Of a stretch of 64,000 nt of DNA, positions 61,469 through 64,000 are shown one piece after another. Numbering within the stretch: the stretch's first letter is position 1; every line of letters begins with the position of its first letter. The position numbers and the translations under genes were made by a program. The notes beneath the pieces are model-generated. The model was not told the origin of the DNA. It worked only from the letters and a program-made list of their open reading frames with translations, and did no database searches. The stretch spans positions 1-64,000 of the forward strand of contig JAPLAM010000095.1 in assembly GCA_026393275.1 (NCBI GenBank), read 5' to 3'. This stretch comes from Arthrobacter sp. (GTDB taxonomy: Bacteria; Actinomycetota; Actinomycetes; Actinomycetales; Micrococcaceae).

Positions 61469-61819
61469 GTGCCCATAAACAAGACGCCTTTAGAAGCCGG
61501 GAACGATCGAGGCGGCAGGGACTTTACCGAAGCCGTCAAAAGCGCCCGGCAACTGGACGTAAGCGTCCTCGCCTGCGGCAACAGCTTGCGTTCCGCAGGC
61601 CTGGAAGAAAAGGACCTTTCCCCCGGCATTGGCGTGGTTCCTGCGGCCATCGCCCACATCGCCCAACGCCAATGGAACGGAAGGGCCTACGCCAGGCTGG
61701 GAAGTCACTCGGTCTTCCCGACGCTTGCTCCCTGCCGCCGGGGAAGCGGAAAGCGCGGTTTTTGCGTAATCGCTGGGGGTGCAGGAAAAGTTACTCGCTT
61801 CAGAAGATTGCTTTACTAG
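61469..61819 (+). pseudogene. DsrE-family sulfurtransferase remnant (truncated at both ends)
   Basis: Residues 19-77 of this 116-codon frame (61523-61699) match the C-terminal half of DsrE-like proteins: TEAVKSARQLDVSVLACGNS, LRSAGLEEKDLSPGIGVVPA and AIAHIAQRQWNGRAYARL, including the conserved Cys. The first half of the fold is missing and replaced by PINKTPLEAGNDRGGRD, and the last 39 residues (GSHSVFPTLAPCRRGSGKRG onward) do not fit the family. There is no ribosome site at the GTG. It directly follows DUF302, so a sulfur-relay gene probably once closed this operon. Confidence 0.65.
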
Positions 61820-61994
61820 GCAAACACCGGGTGAACAGACCCTCAGGATCACCGCAGGAACGCTGAAACCTGGGGGCGGGTATGCCTACGTTGGTTGCGG
61901 GAGTTCCCAGTTTGGAACACGCGGTGAGGCAGCCGCAGCCCGATCCGAAGAACCATCCAATGAGCAATCAAGACGAGAAATTTCGGAGGTCTCC

Positions 61995-62567
61995 ATGCCT
62001 ATTCTGACCAGCCTTGCAACAAGCAAGATCCTCATTACGTCGGTGACTGCGGGCGTCATCGCCCTCGGCGGCGGTACCGCGGCGTTCACGAACATCACCA
62101 TGATCGACGGCGGCACCCAGCCTGCGGTCACCGCCCCGGCGCCCTCCGAGACGCCGACGGCAACCCCGTCCCCGTCCGCCCCCGAATCGCCGGACCCGGC
62201 TCCGACCACGTCCGCCCCGGCTCCCGCTCCGTCGGGCACGGCACCCGAACCCTCCACGCCGGCCGCTTCGGCCCCCGCGCAGGGTGCACCCGCGGACGAC
62301 GTCGAGAAGGCGGACGACGCCGTGCAGGGGGCCGACACGGAACAAGGCGAGGACACCGCGAAGCCGGCACCGGCACCGGCACCGTCGGCGCCGACAGCGA
62401 CCCCTGCCCCGAGCCAGCCCGTTGTCGTGGCAGCTGCCTCCGAGGAAGAGGAAGCTTCCGAGCGGGCAAAGACCAGGCACGAGGATGACGGGCACCCCGC
62501 ACGGGCCGACCGCGACCAGGGCCGGCACGACAGTCACTACGAAGGATCGGACCGCTCCGGCCGCTAA
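61995..62567 (+). CDS. Ala/Pro-rich exported or membrane-anchored protein
   Basis: 190 residues. TSKILITSVTAGVIALGGGT (about 8-27) is a signal or anchor helix. The rest is a disordered Ala/Pro/Ser/Thr stretch (residues 43-100), an acidic patch (DDVEKADDAVQGADTEQGED), a second Ala/Pro stretch and a charged His-rich end (RHEDDGHPARADRDQGRHD). GGAGG lies 6 nt before the ATG. Such tails often span or bind the cell wall. No domain recognised; the low-complexity body prevents a functional call. Confidence 0.75.
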   Translation: MPILTSLATSKILITSVTAGVIALGGGTAAFTNITMIDGGTQPAVTAPAPSETPTATPSPSAPESPDPAPTTSAPAPAPSGTAPEPSTPAASAPAQGAPADDVEKADDAVQGADTEQGEDTAKPAPAPAPSAPTATPAPSQPVVVAAASEEEEASERAKTRHEDDGHPARADRDQGRHDSHYEGSDRSGR

Positions 62568-62814
62568 CAGCCCACACGAGGGGAGGGCCTTGGGGGTCTT
62601 CCCTTTTGTGTGCCCGCCGACCAGTCCTCACCGGCCCCAGGACTAACCGCCGGCGGGGACCGGCGCGGATCGGTTGCCTGCCGGCAGAGGCCTGCCTCCC
62701 GGGGTCTGTCCGCGCCACCGGGCACGGACATAGACTGGAGCATCCGCGACGCCGGCATTCCGGCCAAGCTGAGCGCGCAACCGAACGTAAAGTGCATATC
62801 GGGAGGGTCTGGCC

Positions 62815-63639
62815 ATGGGTAATGCCTCGGAGAAGGCTAATCGGGCGGTATCCGAAGCCGCGTCGGCGAGCCGAAGCCCCGCCTTGCGAATGCTCGCCCG
62901 GACCGGATTCGTTTTCATCGGTCTTGTCCATATCCTGATCGGCGTCATTGCCCTGCAGATCGTCAGGGGGCAGGGCGGTGAAGCCGACCAGTCCGGCGCG
63001 ATTGGATCTCTCGCCTCGAAGCCCGGCGGAACGTTTCTGCTGTGGGCCGGGTTTGCGGCGTGCGCGGCGCTGGCCCTGTGGATGGTCAGCGAGGCCGTCT
63101 TCGAGGCCCGCTCGGAAACCGATTCGAAGAAGAAGCTTAAAGAGGCAGCGGCAGCCGTAGGGAAGGCTGTCGTGTTCGGCTTTCTGGCCTTCACCTTCGC
63201 GGTGTTTGCTTCGGGCGGCAGCAAGAACTCCAGCCAGTCGGCCAGCGACTTCACCGCCAAGCTCATGGCGGCGCCGGCCGGGGTGGTGCTGCTGGTCGCC
63301 GTCGGTCTCGCGGTCATCGGAGCCGGCGTCTACTACGTCTACCGCGGCGTCACCCGGAAGTTCATGGAGGATTTGCAAGACCCGGGTGATGCCCGGACGG
63401 CGGTCGAGTGGATTGGGACTATTGGCTATGCCGCCAAGGGCGTGGTCCTCGCCGTCGTCGGCATCCTGATGATCGTTGCCGCGGCCACCGCGGATCCGTC
63501 AAAATCCTCCGGCCTGGACGGCGGCCTAAAGACCCTCGGCTCCCAGCCGTATGGCGTGTTTCTGCTCGCCGCCATCGCGGCGGGGCTGGTCTGCTATGGC
63601 GTGTACTCGATGGCCCGGGCGCGGTACGGAAGGTTCTAG
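62815..63639 (+). CDS. DUF1206 family membrane protein
   Basis: 274 residues with six predicted helices in three pairs: LARTGFVFIGLVHILIGVIA, GKAVVFGFLAFTFAVFASGG, and IGYAAKGVVLAVVGILMIVA each start a DUF1206 repeat (the repeated ARxGYxxxGxVxxxxG-like pattern). The loop YRGVTRKFMEDL is conserved. GGGAGG lies upstream of the ATG. Family function is unknown. It is convergent with a CsbD stress gene across a strong hairpin. Confidence 0.9.
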   Translation: MGNASEKANRAVSEAASASRSPALRMLARTGFVFIGLVHILIGVIALQIVRGQGGEADQSGAIGSLASKPGGTFLLWAGFAACAALALWMVSEAVFEARSETDSKKKLKEAAAAVGKAVVFGFLAFTFAVFASGGSKNSSQSASDFTAKLMAAPAGVVLLVAVGLAVIGAGVYYVYRGVTRKFMEDLQDPGDARTAVEWIGTIGYAAKGVVLAVVGILMIVAAATADPSKSSGLDGGLKTLGSQPYGVFLLAAIAAGLVCYGVYSMARARYGRF

Positions 63640-63676
63640 CGACCCGTCCCTGTCGGACGCGGATCGCCGGGCAGAA

Positions 63677-63713
63677 CGAAGGCCGCACCGCTTTGTCAGC
63701 GGTGCGGCCTTCG
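63677..63713. terminator. Bidirectional hairpin between DUF1206 and csbD genes
   Basis: A 16-bp perfect stem (CGAAGGCCGCACCGCT and its complement) with a TTGTC loop lies between the two convergent stop codons. No long T-run flanks it. Confidence 0.75.
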
Positions 63714-63725
63714 CCTGCGTTCGGG

Positions 63726-63902
63726 TCAGTCCTTCTTGAAGGCGTCCTTGACCTTCTCGCCGGCCTGCTTCAAATCGCCTTTGGCCTGGTCGGCTTTGCC
63801 TTCGGCCTTCAGGCTTTCGTCGCCCGTGGCGTTTCCGGCAGCTTCCTTGCCCTTACCGCCAGCTTTCTCGGCAGCGTTCTGAATCTTGTCGCCTAGTCCC
63901 AT
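63726..63902 (-). CDS. CsbD family stress protein
   Basis: 58 residues. GLGDKIQNAAEKAGGKGKEA and the repeat LKAEGKADQAKGDLKQAGEK give the charged, hydrophilic CsbD pattern; CsbD is a sigma-B-controlled general stress protein in Bacillus. The ATG at 63902 follows GGAGGAAACACC; a longer frame upstream has no similarity. Promoter sequence should lie in the 98 bp to the window end. Confidence 0.92.
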   Translation of the reverse strand: MGLGDKIQNAAEKAGGKGKEAAGNATGDESLKAEGKADQAKGDLKQAGEKVKDAFKKD

Positions 63903-64000
63903 GGTGTTTCCTCCTCTGGTTGGCGGCCGTCCAATCCGGCCATACCCTATCCTAAGCCTACTTAGCATCAGGATTTCAAGTAGGACCCGGCGTGCGGTCC

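Noticed and set aside
61840..61994. Second DsrE-like fragment (GGGYAYV near 61875)
   Set aside because: Only a few residues match the family's C-terminal pattern; chance cannot be excluded.
62568..62814. Small gene between the Ala/Pro-rich protein and the DUF1206 gene
   Set aside because: Short frames overlap here in several phases, but none has a ribosome site with protein-like composition; I see only the DUF1206 leader.

Overview
This is a high-GC actinobacterial chromosome segment, most likely from Arthrobacter/Pseudarthrobacter or a close relative in the Micrococcaceae. The evidence is the mycothiol gene mshA beside ino1, a groES-groEL1 operon under two CIRCE elements, a GuaB3-type second IMP dehydrogenase homologue, an MTES_1575-type helicase/nuclease, a galU-rimJ-sepX-like cluster, frequent GTG starts and many leaderless-looking promoters. 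The genus is inferred from protein character and gene order. Most of the window is ordinary chromosomal core. The accessory parts are a sulfur island at about 55-62 kb and a surface-acylation block at 28.5-33.9 kb.

Layout. 0-7.8 kb: the end of NAD(P)HX dehydratase, then the trehalose-from-glycogen set glgX-treY-treZ (glgX has lost its 5' end) and an aldo/keto reductase. 8-12.3 kb: ino1, fhs and mshA; Ino1 makes the inositol phosphate that MshA uses for mycothiol. 12.4-15.5 kb: an acetyltransferase, a GH4 glycosidase and a divergent PfkB sugar kinase. 15.5-15.9 kb: a non-coding tandem repeat. 15.9-20.2 kb: alr-tsaE-tsaB-rimI-tsaD, a tightly overlapping operon for D-alanine, tRNA t6A and protein acetylation. 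20.2-25.8 kb: a YbdK-type ligase, a GH3 lipoprotein, a shikimate dehydrogenase-like enzyme, a THUMP-like methyltransferase and a small membrane protein. 26.1-28.4 kb: groES-groEL1. 28.5-33.9 kb: two paralogous AT3-SGNH acyltransferases on either side of a DUF389 protein. 34-44.9 kb: guaB, an ABC exporter, guaB3, glpD, a PTS IIA protein, SURF1, DUF3817 and guaA. 45-48.9 kb: a large helicase-like/REase fusion. 49-54.9 kb: SAF protein, FmdB, 5-formyl-THF cyclo-ligase, galU, rimJ, a SepX/GlpR-like membrane protein, a NAD(P)-binding protein and tRNA-Ala(CGC).

55.2-61.8 kb is a coherent sulfide/persulfide detoxification island: MFS transporter, CstB-type MBL-pseudorhodanese-rhodanese enzyme, thioredoxin, two single rhodaneses, TauE/SafE exporter, rhodanese-DUF2892, a CstR-type repressor, DUF302 and a DsrE-family remnant. 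A perfect TACCCC/GGGGTA-type palindrome lies before cstB, and two more sites lie in the divergent cstR promoter region. The window closes with an Ala/Pro-rich exported protein, a DUF1206 membrane protein and a CsbD stress protein.

Two patterns cut across genes. At least 17 start codons sit exactly 6-7 nt after a TANNNT -10 hexamer, which implies leaderless transcripts for much of the core genome, whereas genes of the sulfur island mostly carry strong Shine-Dalgarno sites. Several expected gene parts are missing: the glgX 5' end, the N-terminus of the DsrE protein, and a glp/moeA gene between galU and rimJ.
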